From: Actinomycetota bacterium
GTDB taxonomy: Bacteria; Actinomycetota; Acidimicrobiia; Acidimicrobiales; AC-14
Assembly (NCBI GenBank): GCA_005888325.1
Contig: VAWU01000025.1
Location: 58,461-122,460 of the forward strand
Direction of reading: 5' to 3'
Length of the DNA: 64,000 nt
Positions 16,403 through 24,406 of this stretch are shown piece by piece. Below the pieces are notes generated by a model that searched no databases, was not told where the DNA came from, and was given only the letters and a program-made list of their open reading frames with translations. Positions within the stretch are counted from its first letter, which is position 1. Each line of letters opens with the position of its first letter. The position numbers and the translations under genes were made by a program.

Positions 16403-17656
16403 CTAGCCGAAGAGCACCGGCAACGCGGTGGGCGACCGGAAGATCTGACCGCGGATGTGCGGGTCGTCGCCCTCGGGATCGAGGCGCAGGTCGGGCAGCC
16501 GCTCGATCAGGGCGTCGACGGCGACGCGTGTCTCCATGCGCGCCAGGTGCATGCCGAGGCACATGTGCGGCCCGAAGCCGAAGGCGATGTGCTGCTGCGG
16601 GTCGCGGAAGATGTCGAAGCGGTCGGGCTCGGGGTAGCGAGTCTCGTCGCGGTTCGCCGCGCCGATGGCGACGCTGAGCACCGCTCCCGCCTTGATCGCC
16701 ACCCCGCCGAGCTCGGTGTCGACGGTCGCCACCCGGGCGATGCCGTGGAGCGGCGGCTCCCATCGCAGCCCTTCCTCGATCGCCTGCGGAAGCAGGGCGC
16801 GGTCGGCGCGCACCGCCGCGAGCTGGTCCGGGTGGGTGAGCAGGCCGAACAGCAGGTTGCCCGACGAACGGTAGGTGGTCTCGACGCCGGCGGGGAGCAG
16901 CAGGCGCAGGAACGCGAAGATCTCCTCGTCGCTCAAGGTGTGGCCGTCGATCTCCGCGTGGGCCAGGTCGCTGATGAGGTCGTCGGCCGGCTCGGCGCGG
17001 CGGCGGTCGACGATCTCCTTGAAGTAGTCGCGCAGCTTCTCCGAGGCGGCGATGCCGCGGTCCCAGTCGGTGCCCACGCTGATCAGCTCGAGCGACCAGC
17101 GCTGGAAGCGCGGGTAGTCGCCCCGCGGGAGCCCGAGGATGCGCGCGATGACCTGCACGGGGAACGGGAAGGTGAACTCGCGGACGAGCTCAGCTCGACC
17201 GTTGCCGCGCCCGACGAACGCGTCGATGAGCTCGTCCACCACCGGGGAGACGAGCTCGGACTCCCAGCGCGCGAGCGTCTTCTGGCGGAACGCCTCGGCC
17301 ACCAGACTGCGGTGGTGACGGTGCTCGGGCTCGTCCATCTCGAGGATGGTGTGGCCCATCACCGGGCCCATCATCGCTGCGTAGACCTCCGACGAGAACG
17401 TGTGGTTGTCGCGCAGCACCTGCGACACCAGGTCGTAGCTGTAGACGGTGTACTCGTCGGGCAGGTCGGGCGGGGCCTCGACGCCCTCCAGCGCGAAGAT
17501 GCTCGTCTTCTGCACCGGGGCGCGGCGACGGGCGGCCGCCAGGTCGGGCCACGGGTCGCGCACGTCGCCCGCCAGGTCGCCGAACGCCTCGTAGGGGTCG
17601 TACTGCTCGGACGCCGGCTCGGTGGCGGGCTGCGTCGCGCCCTCGGTCGCGCTCAT
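16403..17656 (-). CDS. Cytochrome P450
   Basis: A 417-residue soluble class I P450 monooxygenase. The heme-binding loop FGFGPHMCLG has the cysteine thiolate at residue 366, the ExxR motif is EGLR (295-298), and the I-helix has AGVETT (256-261), where the acidic residue of the usual AG(G/A)(D/E)TT is present as E. Electrons should come from a ferredoxin and a ferredoxin reductase; both kinds are encoded in this window (15141 and 62299). The ATG at 17656 follows a GGGGAGG ribosome site. A TAGACT box and the palindrome at 17672 lie just upstream, so the gene is probably repressed by a TetR-like regulator. The substrate is not evident. Confidence 0.95.
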   Translation of the reverse strand: MSATEGATQPATEPASEQYDPYEAFGDLAGDVRDPWPDLAAARRRAPVQKTSIFALEGVEAPPDLPDEYTVYSYDLVSQVLRDNHTFSSEVYAAMMGPVMGHTILEMDEPEHRHHRSLVAEAFRQKTLARWESELVSPVVDELIDAFVGRGNGRAELVREFTFPFPVQVIARILGLPRGDYPRFQRWSLELISVGTDWDRGIAASEKLRDYFKEIVDRRRAEPADDLISDLAHAEIDGHTLSDEEIFAFLRLLLPAGVETTYRSSGNLLFGLLTHPDQLAAVRADRALLPQAIEEGLRWEPPLHGIARVATVDTELGGVAIKAGAVLSVAIGAANRDETRYPEPDRFDIFRDPQQHIAFGFGPHMCLGMHLARMETRVAVDALIERLPDLRLDPEGDDPHIRGQIFRSPTALPVLFG

Positions 17657-17671
17657 GAGGCCTCCCCGTGT

Positions 17672-17687
17672 CTGACGTGGACGTCAG
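17672..17687. promoter_or_regulatory. Palindromic operator between P450 and UGSC genes
   Basis: CTGACGT and ACGTCAG arms separated by GG form a near-perfect 16-base dyad. On the P450 side it falls between the TAGACT box (minus strand, about 17688-17693) and the ribosome site. On the UGSC side it overlaps the expected -35 region of the TACACT box at 17704. One regulator could control both genes. Confidence 0.65.
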
Positions 17688-17703
17688 AGTCTAGAGCACG
17701 CCG

Positions 17704-17709
17704 TACACT
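17704..17709 (+). promoter_or_regulatory. TACACT -10 box of the UGSC gene
   Basis: A TAnnnT box ends six bases before the ATG at 17716 and there is no ribosome-binding site between them, which suggests a leaderless transcript. Confidence 0.45.
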
Positions 17710-17715
17710 GCCCCG

Positions 17716-18270
17716 ATGGGACGCATCGCAGTGCTCGACCCCACCGCGCCGCCGCCCGACGACGACGTCGGCCCCGGTCCCGACGTCGACCGGTTGACGG
17801 GCAGGCTCGTCGGCATCCGCTACGACCGCACCTGGCGCTCGTTCGAGTGGGTGATCGACGAGTGGGCACGGTCGCTCGAGGCCGAGGGCGCCCGGGTGCG
17901 CCTCTGGTGCGCGGGCAACCGCATCGGCGACGAGGGCGTTGCCACCCGAGCCGCGCTCGAGGCGTTCGCCGACGAGGTCGACCTCGCTGTGGTGGGCCTC
18001 GGCAACTGAGGGTCGTGCACCTCCTGGAGCGTCCACGACACGGTCGCCGTGGCGTCCAGGGGGAAGGCGGCGGTCGTCGCCGTGACCCAGGAGTTCGAGG
18101 CGCTCGCGCACACGATGGCCGCCAACGCGGGCCGCGCCGCGCTGCGCATCCACGTGCTCCCGTATCCGTTGGAGACGCTACCGGAAGACGAGGTGCGAGG
18201 CATTGCCAGACAGCACTATCGACCACTCCTGCGGGCCTTCGGGTTGCCAGCTCGAGTGGCTGACGAGTAG
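17716..18270 (+). CDS. UGSC-motif selenoprotein (TGA read as selenocysteine)
   Basis: The frame from ATG 17716 reaches TGA at 18007-18009 after 97 codons and then continues open to 18270. Across the TGA the protein reads AVVGLGN-U-GSCTSWSVHD, which is the UGSC motif that names the UGSC family of (seleno)proteins, so the TGA is read as selenocysteine at residue 98 of 184. The downstream half (AVVAVTQEFEALAHTMAANAG and the LPYPLETLPEDEV segment) is conserved-looking coding sequence, not a spacer. A hairpin directly after the TGA fits a bacterial SECIS. The Sec and Cys pair suggests a redox-active site, but the reaction is unknown. The gene overlaps its partner at 18203 and is divergent from the P450. 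Confidence 0.85.
18010..18041 (+). promoter_or_regulatory. SECIS-like hairpin of the UGSC gene
   Basis: Three bases after the TGA, GTCGTG (18012-18017) pairs with CACGAC (18034-18039). Inner pairs A19-U32 and C20-G31, then CUC/GAG around a CUG loop at 18024-18026, extend the stem. The position just 3' of the UGA inside the coding region is where bacterial SECIS elements lie. The folding was done by eye. Confidence 0.55.
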
Positions 18271-19288
18271 GCGCATCGAGGTCGACGAAGACGTCGTCGC
18301 CTTCACCCGGCTCGCCACCGACGCGGGCTGGGGCGACGGGCTGCCTCTCGTACCGCCTCGCGAAGAGCTCGTCCGCGGGCACGTGATCGCCTCGGGCCGC
18401 TTCCCCGACCAGCTCCTGGGCACGCTGCCGCCGCGGGCCGGGAGGTGCACGGTCGAGAAGCTGGCGGTCAACGCGGTGATGGCGGGCGCCCCTCCGGCGG
18501 CGATGCCGCTGCTGTGCGCGGCGATCGAGGCCATGAGCGCACCCGAGCACAACCTCTTCGCCCTGAACACCACGACCAGCTGCGTCGTGCCGGGCATGTT
18601 CGTGAACGGGCCCGGCCGCCACGAGCTGAAGATCCCGTACGGCCCCGGCTGCTTCGGCGGCGAGGCGGGGCCCGCGCCCGCCATCGGCCGGGCCACCCGT
18701 CTGACCATGCGCAACGTGGGTGGGCAGGTCGTCGGCGCGTCCTCCAAGAGCGTCTTCGGCCAGCCCGGCCGGGTCACCGGGGTCGTCGTGGCCGAGTGGG
18801 AGGAGCGCTCGCCGTGGGCACCGCTGGCCGCGCGCCGGGGCGTGCCGGGCAACGCGGTCACGGTCCACGGGGTGACCGGCACCATCGACGTCGCCGACAT
18901 CACGGCCACGAGCGGGCCCGAGCTGCTGCAGGTGATCGGGTCCTCGCTCGCCTTCCCGGGCACCAACGCCTTCATCGGCGCCCACCACGGTGCGGAGGTG
19001 CTGGTGGCGATCGCTCCTCCGTGGGTCGACCTCATCGCCCGCGACGTCCCCGACCTGGCCGAGGTGCAGCAGCTGCTGTGGGAGCACGCCGCGCTGCCTG
19101 CCACCGCGTGGCCCGAGGCGCACCGCCGCCGGGCGGAGGAGAACGGCCGGATCGACGACCGCGGGCTCGTCCACCTGCTGGAGGGCCCGGAGCATCTGCT
19201 TGTGCTCGTGTGCGGCGGGCTCGGCAACCTGCACGCGCTCGCCTGCCACAGCTTCGGGCCGACGCGCGCGGTGACGCGCGCTTTCTAA
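18203..19288 (+). CDS. Partner protein of the UGSC selenoprotein, function unknown
   Basis: A 361-residue soluble protein starting at TTG 18203, inside the last 68 bases of the UGSC gene, so translation is likely coupled. The N-terminus has two cysteines in SCGPSGCQLEWL. Other notable stretches are DGLPLVPPREELV, KLAVNAVMAGAPPAAMP, NTTTSCVVPGMFVNGPG, GPGCFGGEAGPAPAIGRA and the cysteine-containing LVCGGLGN and ALACHSFGP near the C-terminus. I do not recognise a named catalytic domain. The overlap with the selenoprotein indicates a shared pathway or complex. The several cysteines in conserved-looking loops could be redox partners of the selenocysteine, which is inference. Confidence 0.75.
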   Translation: MPDSTIDHSCGPSGCQLEWLTSRRIEVDEDVVAFTRLATDAGWGDGLPLVPPREELVRGHVIASGRFPDQLLGTLPPRAGRCTVEKLAVNAVMAGAPPAAMPLLCAAIEAMSAPEHNLFALNTTTSCVVPGMFVNGPGRHELKIPYGPGCFGGEAGPAPAIGRATRLTMRNVGGQVVGASSKSVFGQPGRVTGVVVAEWEERSPWAPLAARRGVPGNAVTVHGVTGTIDVADITATSGPELLQVIGSSLAFPGTNAFIGAHHGAEVLVAIAPPWVDLIARDVPDLAEVQQLLWEHAALPATAWPEAHRRRAEENGRIDDRGLVHLLEGPEHLLVLVCGGLGNLHALACHSFGPTRAVTRAF

Positions 19289-19291
19289 GGT
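19286..19291 (+). promoter_or_regulatory. TAAGGT -10 box using the upstream stop codon
   Basis: TAAGGT starts with the TAA stop of the UGSC partner gene and ends six bases before the GTG start of pepN, a possible leaderless promoter. Confidence 0.35.
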
Positions 19292-19297
19292 GGGCAT

Positions 19298-21832
19298 GTG
19301 AGCGAGAACAACCTGACGCGCGACGAAGCGCGCACACGAGCCTCGCTCCTCTCCGATCTGTCCTACGACATCGCTCTCGACCTCACGACCGGCGAGGAGA
19401 CCTTCGGCTGCACGACGACCATCCGCTTCCGGTGCAGAGAGCCGGGCGCGAGCACGTTCGTCGACCTCGTCGCACCCGAGGTCACGAGCGCAGCGCTGAA
19501 CGGACGGCCGCTCCGGGCGGGCGCCTTCGACGGCAACCGCATCCACGTCGACGAGCTCGACGCCGACAACGTGCTGACGGTACGGGCGCGTTGTGCGTAC
19601 GAGCACACCGGCGTCGGCCTGCACCGCTTCGTCGACCCCGTCGACGGCAGCGTGTACCTCTTCACTCACTTCGAGCCGTTCGACGCCCATCGCGTCTACC
19701 CGTGCTTCGACCAACCCGACCTCAAGGCGGTCTTCGCGCTGGCCGTGCGCGCCCCTGCCGGCTGGCTGGTGGTCGCCAACACGCCCGCGGTGAAGCAACC
19801 GGTCGAGGGCGAGGCGGGCGACTGGACGTTCGCGCCGACCTTCCTGCTGCCCACCTACATCACCGCGGTCGTCGCCGGGCCGTACCACGTCGAGCGCAGC
19901 TCGCACCGCGGCATCGACCTCGGCGTCTATTGCCGGCAGTCGCTTGCCGAGCACCTCGACGCGGGCGAGATCGTCGAGGTCACCGCGCAGGGGCTCGACT
20001 TCTACGAGCGGGTGTTCGACCACAAGTACCCGTTCGAGAAGTACGACCAGGTGTTCGTGCCCGAGTTCAACGCCGGCGCGATGGAAAACGCGGCGTGCGT
20101 CACGTTCCTCGAGGCCTATGTGTTCCGGTCGAAGGTCACCGACGCCGAGCGGGAGCGGCGGGCAGAGACGATCCTTCACGAGCTGGCGCACATGTGGTTC
20201 GGCGACCTCGTCACCATGCGGTGGTGGGACGACCTCTGGCTCAACGAGAGCTTCGCCACCTACGCGTCGATCCTGGCCCAGGCCGAGGCCACGCGCTTCC
20301 GCGGCTCGTGGACGACGTTCGCCAACGCGTGGAAGACATGGGCCTACCGCCAGGACCAGCTGCCGACCACCCACCCCATTGCGGCCGACATGGTCGACAC
20401 CGACGCGGTGCACGTGAACTTCGACGGCATCACCTACGCGAAGGGGGCGTCGGTGTTGCGCCAGCTGGTCGCCTGGGTGGGCGACGAGGCGTTCCTGCGC
20501 GGTTGTGCGGACTACTTCCGTCGCCATGAATGGGCCAACACCGAGCTGGCGGACTTCCTCGCCGCGCTCGAGGAGACGTCGGGTCGCGACCTCGACGACT
20601 GGTCCGCCCGTTGGCTGGAGACCGCAGGGGTCAACACCGTGCAGGCCTCGTTCGACACGGCCGCCGGGAGCGGGCAGACGCCCTGCTTCTCGTCGTTCGC
20701 GGTGGTGCAGACCGCCCCTCCCGGGCACGACGTGCTGCGCCCGCACCGCATCGCCATCGGCCTCTACGACCGCGACGGCGAGCAGCTCACCCGACACCAG
20801 CGGGTCGAGATCGACGTCGACGGGGAACGCACCGTCGTCCCCGAGCTGGACGGACGGCAGGTGCCCGACCTCGTGCTCGTGAACGACGACGACCTCGCGT
20901 ATACCAAGGTGCGCTTCGACGAACGCTCGCTCGCCACCGTCACCGCGCACCTCGGACGAATCGTCGACCCGCTGGCCCGGTCACTGTGCTGGGCCGCGAC
21001 GTGGGACATGCTCCGCGACGCGGAGCTGTCCGCACGCAGGTATCTCGACGTGGTGCTCGGCAACATCGCGACCGAGTCCGAGATCAGCGTGATCACGAGC
21101 CTTCTCACCCAGGCGGCGTCTGCGGTGCTCGTGTTGGGGGCTCCGCCGCATCGCGAGCAGGGTCGACTGCGGCTGGCCGGCGCGGCGTGGCATGAGCTGG
21201 GTGCCGCGCCCCCGCGCAGCGACCACCAGCTGGCGTGGGCCCGCGCGTTCGTGGCGGCGGCACGCGACGAGGCGCACCTCAACCACGCCTGCGGTCTCCT
21301 CGACGGCGCGGTCACTGTCGACGGGCTGACGATCGACACCGAGTTCCGCTGGCACGTCATCGAGTCGCTGGCTGCGGCGGGCGCCCTCGACGTGGCCACG
21401 ATCGACGCCGAGGCCGAGCGCGACCCGACCGACGCAGGCCTGCGCCACGCGGCCGCCGCCCGCGCCGCGCGTCCGGACCCGGCGGCGAAGGCCGCCGCGT
21501 GGGATGCCATCAAGGACCCGGCCACGGCGCTCGCCATGCTCCGGGCCCACGTGCGCGGCTTCCAGCAGCCCGACCAGGAGGACCTGCTGACGCCCTACGT
21601 CGACCCCTACTTCGACGCCCTCGGGCCCATGTGGCGCGAGCGGGGCCAGGAGGTGGCGCTCACCTTCGCGGGCACGATGTACCCGGCCGCGGTGGCGACG
21701 CCCGAGGTCGTGGCGCGCACCGACGCCGAGCTCACATCGGGCATCGACGTGCCCCCCATCCGGCGCCTGTTGCTCGAGGGCAAGGACCAGGTGGAGCGGG
21801 TGCTGCGCACCCGGGCCGCCGATCAGGGCTGA
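19298..21832 (+). CDS. pepN: Aminopeptidase N, M1 family
   Basis: An 844-residue zinc aminopeptidase that removes N-terminal residues from peptides in the cytoplasm. The exopeptidase motif GAMEN is present, and the zinc site is HELAH (His294, Glu295, His298) with the third ligand Glu317 in LWLNESFA. The C-terminal half is the helical ERAP1-like domain found in actinobacterial PepN proteins. The length matches the family (about 850). GTG at 19298 starts MSENNLTRDEA, the family N-terminus. Its last bases overlap convergently with the Gfo/Idh gene by ten bases. Confidence 0.96.
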   Translation: MSENNLTRDEARTRASLLSDLSYDIALDLTTGEETFGCTTTIRFRCREPGASTFVDLVAPEVTSAALNGRPLRAGAFDGNRIHVDELDADNVLTVRARCAYEHTGVGLHRFVDPVDGSVYLFTHFEPFDAHRVYPCFDQPDLKAVFALAVRAPAGWLVVANTPAVKQPVEGEAGDWTFAPTFLLPTYITAVVAGPYHVERSSHRGIDLGVYCRQSLAEHLDAGEIVEVTAQGLDFYERVFDHKYPFEKYDQVFVPEFNAGAMENAACVTFLEAYVFRSKVTDAERERRAETILHELAHMWFGDLVTMRWWDDLWLNESFATYASILAQAEATRFRGSWTTFANAWKTWAYRQDQLPTTHPIAADMVDTDAVHVNFDGITYAKGASVLRQLVAWVGDEAFLRGCADYFRRHEWANTELADFLAALEETSGRDLDDWSARWLETAGVNTVQASFDTAAGSGQTPCFSSFAVVQTAPPGHDVLRPHRIAIGLYDRDGEQLTRHQRVEIDVDGERTVVPELDGRQVPDLVLVNDDDLAYTKVRFDERSLATVTAHLGRIVDPLARSLCWAATWDMLRDAELSARRYLDVVLGNIATESEISVITSLLTQAASAVLVLGAPPHREQGRLRLAGAAWHELGAAPPRSDHQLAWARAFVAAARDEAHLNHACGLLDGAVTVDGLTIDTEFRWHVIESLAAAGALDVATIDAEAERDPTDAGLRHAAAARAARPDPAAKAAAWDAIKDPATALAMLRAHVRGFQQPDQEDLLTPYVDPYFDALGPMWRERGQEVALTFAGTMYPAAVATPEVVARTDAELTSGIDVPPIRRLLLEGKDQVERVLRTRAADQG

Positions 21833-22890
21833 CGCAACCGGTCCAGCACCTCCATGCACGCCACGCCGTCCGCGAAGGTCGCGGGCTCGACGGGTGACGA
21901 CGGCTCTCCGCCACCGATGCGCGCCGCGAACGCCTCGGCCAAGCGCGTGTAGGGGCCCAGCTCGAGGTGGGTGAAGCGGTGACGCGGATCGGTGCTCGCC
22001 GGTGGCGCCGGCGGCAGCGCCAGGTCGGGGGGAACGTCGAGGCACCGCGGCGCGCCGGTCGCGTCCGCGTGCCACACGCGCCCGGCGTCGATCCACAAGG
22101 TGCCATCGGTGCCCGCCACCCGCGCCACGTCGGTGGCCGGCCCCCACGCGCCGGCCGTCTGCTGCACGACCGCGTGCGCGCCCGACGCGGTATCGAGCAG
22201 TGCGGTGAACGAGTCGGCCGCGGCAACCCGTCCGTCGCGCGCGGACGTCATCGACAACCGTCCCTGCACGGCTTCGACCTCGCCCAGCCAGACGCGCACC
22301 TGATCGACCGCGTGCGAACCCGAAGCACCGAGCCAGCCGCCGCCACGCGCGTTGTCGAACCACCAGTCGGGAGCGGGCGCGGCCGGGTCGGCGAGGAGCG
22401 GCACGTACGACACCAGCGTGGCCAGCCGCGGCTCGCCGACGCGTCCCTCCGCGATCGCCCGCGCGACGAGCGCACGCTCGGTCGCCCACCGGAACTCGTG
22501 GCCGACGAATCCCGTGACGCCGGCACGCGCCGCGGCGGAGGCCATCTCACGCGCCTCAGCGGCGTCGAGCGCGAACGGCTTCTCACACACGACGTGCTTG
22601 CCCGCGGCGACCGCGTCGAGCACCAGACGGTGGTGGGTGTGCGGTGGGGTCGCGATGCTCACCGCGTCGACGTCGGGTAGCGCGAGCGCGTCGTCGACCG
22701 ACGTGAGCGCGCGTACGCCGAGGCGTTCCGCGCGCCGCGCGGTCCTGTCGCGATCGCGCCCCACGAGGGCGCGCACCACGAACCCGGCGGCGCGGAACGC
22801 CTCCACGTGGACCCGCGCGCCGAAACCGGTGCCGATGACGGCGATGCCCGGCCCGCTCAGCTCAGTAGCCCTCCACCGGGTCGACCACAC
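21823..22890 (-). CDS. Gfo/Idh/MocA family oxidoreductase
   Basis: An NAD(P)-dependent dehydrogenase of about 355 residues. The nucleotide motif is IAVIGTGFGARVH near the N-terminus, followed by the family signature AGKHVVCEKPFALDAAEA (with the catalytic-region lysine of EKP) and a C-terminal beta-sheet domain with GGGWLGASGSHAVDQVR. Members act on sugars, inositols or similar polyols, and the substrate here is unknown. The start is uncertain: GTG 22890 lies inside the upstream dehydrogenase gene and gives a 15-residue leader, and no ATG is nearer. It forms a run with the 2-hydroxyacid dehydrogenase and the epimerase-like gene. Confidence 0.88.
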   Translation of the reverse strand: MWSTRWRATELSGPGIAVIGTGFGARVHVEAFRAAGFVVRALVGRDRDRTARRAERLGVRALTSVDDALALPDVDAVSIATPPHTHHRLVLDAVAAGKHVVCEKPFALDAAEAREMASAAARAGVTGFVGHEFRWATERALVARAIAEGRVGEPRLATLVSYVPLLADPAAPAPDWWFDNARGGGWLGASGSHAVDQVRVWLGEVEAVQGRLSMTSARDGRVAAADSFTALLDTASGAHAVVQQTAGAWGPATDVARVAGTDGTLWIDAGRVWHADATGAPRCLDVPPDLALPPAPPASTDPRHRFTHLELGPYTRLAEAFAARIGGGEPSSPVEPATFADGVACMEVLDRLRQP

Positions 22891-23782
22891 CCTCGAGCGG
22901 CTCACCTGCGAGGTAACGCCGCAGGTTGGCGACGAACAGCTCGAGGATGCGGTTGTAGAGGTCCGGCGAGCTCCACGAGATGTGCGCGCTGAGCCGCACC
23001 TTCGGGTGCGCGTAAAGCCAGTGGCCCGCGGGCAGCGGCTCGGGATCGCACACGTCGAGGCTGGCCCTGGCCACCCGGTCGTCGTCGAGCGCGACGCGGA
23101 GCGCATCCTGGTCGATCAGGGAGCCGCGCGCGATGTTGACGATGTGCACGCCGGGCTTCACCGACGCGAGCGCGCTCGCGTCGACCAGGTGCCGGGTGTT
23201 CGCCGTGGCAGGCGCGGCGACGACGAGGTGGTCGGCCGCAGGCAGCAGCCGCGAGAGGTCCACGACCTCGACGCCCGCCAGCGGGCTGGGCGCGTGCGAG
23301 CGGCGGGTGGCGACCACGCGCATCTCGAACGCGAGCGCCCGCGACGCGATGGCGGTGCCGATGCCGCCCAGGCCGATCAGTCCGAGCGTGCGCCCGTGCA
23401 GCTGACCCAATTGGGCCCACGACCAGTGCTTCGGCGGCTCGTGCAGCCAGACGTCGGGAACGTCCTTCTCGAACGCGAGCATGGTGGCGAGCACGAACTC
23501 GGAGATCGGCACCGCCCCCGCCCCCCGGGAGCACGTCACGGTGCGGCCCGCGTAGACCTCCTGCGGAAACCCGTCGACCCCGGTCCCGAAGTTGTGCACC
23601 CAGCGGACGCCGCGTGATGCGAGCTCCGGCAGCGTGGCCGACCGGTGCATGGCCAGCAGCACCTCACCTTCGACCGTGGGGTCCACGTCGCCGTCGGTCG
23701 GCACCTCGACGACCTCGACCTCGGGCACCGCGTCCGTGATCTCTTTGGAGATCCCGCCCCCGAACTGGCTCAGCACCCTCAC
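22862..23782 (-). CDS. D-2-hydroxyacid dehydrogenase family protein
   Basis: A 306-residue NAD-dependent dehydrogenase. It has the Rossmann motif GLIGLGGIGTAIASRAL, the conserved KPGVHIVNIARGSLIDQDAL loop, the DVCDPEPLPAGHWLY segment, and an active-site histidine in RLSAHISWSS, where other members have HxAG or HxSG. It should interconvert a 2-keto acid and a D-2-hydroxy acid or act in the phosphoglycerate/glyoxylate group, but the substrate is not clear. GTG 23782 overlaps the stop of the upstream gene as GTGA. In-frame GTGs at 23788 and 23776 are alternatives. Confidence 0.9.
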   Translation of the reverse strand: MRVLSQFGGGISKEITDAVPEVEVVEVPTDGDVDPTVEGEVLLAMHRSATLPELASRGVRWVHNFGTGVDGFPQEVYAGRTVTCSRGAGAVPISEFVLATMLAFEKDVPDVWLHEPPKHWSWAQLGQLHGRTLGLIGLGGIGTAIASRALAFEMRVVATRRSHAPSPLAGVEVVDLSRLLPAADHLVVAAPATANTRHLVDASALASVKPGVHIVNIARGSLIDQDALRVALDDDRVARASLDVCDPEPLPAGHWLYAHPKVRLSAHISWSSPDLYNRILELFVANLRRYLAGEPLEGVVDPVEGY

Positions 23783-24402
23783 GCGCACGCCCCCAACAGC
23801 GGCCGCAGCTGCTCGGCCAGCGCGGTGGCGTGGGCGACGGGGTCGTCGAGGCCCCAGCCCATGTCGGGCAGGTCGAAGTACTCCACGCTGAGCAGACCGC
23901 CGTAGTCCATGGCGTCGAGCCTGCGGAACAGCGCGGCGAAGTCCACGTCGCCCTCCAGGGCCTGGGGCACGCCCCTGGCCGCCTGGCGCAGCTGCACGTG
24001 GTCGGCCCACGGCAGCAACTCCGCCGGGTCCTCGCCCCAGTTGGCCACGTGGCCCGTGTCGACGAGCAGCCGCAGCCCCGGCACCTCGTCGAGCATGGCC
24101 TTCACCGCGGTCACGCTGCCGACGATCGAGCCGGGCCACGGCTCCATGCGCACGCCGGGGGTGCGGCGATAGGCGCGCACGGCCCGCTCCCACATGCCCT
24201 CCGCCTCCGGTGGAGCGGGGCACGAGCAGTGCGGACGCGGCGAGGGGTGCGCCATCCGGTCGCCCACCGGCAGCGCGAGGTCGCCCTGCCAGTCGCACGG
24301 GACGTCGATGTGCGCGAAACCCAGCGCCTGCGCCCGGCGGGCGGCCTCGGGCAGAGGCGACGGCGCGAACACCACGTCGACCACGCCCAACGCCTTCCGC
24401 AC
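23779..24402 (-). CDS. Sugar phosphate isomerase/epimerase-like TIM-barrel protein
   Basis: A 207-residue protein of the xylose-isomerase/AP-endonuclease-2 barrel type. Evidence is the strand-like segments ALGFAHIDVPCDW, LRLLVDTGHVANW (a metal-site Asp and His), ADHVQLRQAARGVPQ and GLLSVEYFDLPDMGW. It is shorter than the usual 260 to 290 residues, with the central part reduced. Together with the 2-hydroxyacid dehydrogenase and the Gfo/Idh enzyme downstream it makes a three-gene run that looks like a sugar or polyol catabolic set. GTG start at 24402. Confidence 0.78.
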   Translation of the reverse strand: MRKALGVVDVVFAPSPLPEAARRAQALGFAHIDVPCDWQGDLALPVGDRMAHPSPRPHCSCPAPPEAEGMWERAVRAYRRTPGVRMEPWPGSIVGSVTAVKAMLDEVPGLRLLVDTGHVANWGEDPAELLPWADHVQLRQAARGVPQALEGDVDFAALFRRLDAMDYGGLLSVEYFDLPDMGWGLDDPVAHATALAEQLRPLLGACA

Positions 24403-24406
24403 GCGT

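Noticed and set aside
17684-20950. A 1088-codon minus-strand open frame opposite UGSC, partner and pepN
   Set aside because: Antisense shadow; all domain signatures are on the plus strand.
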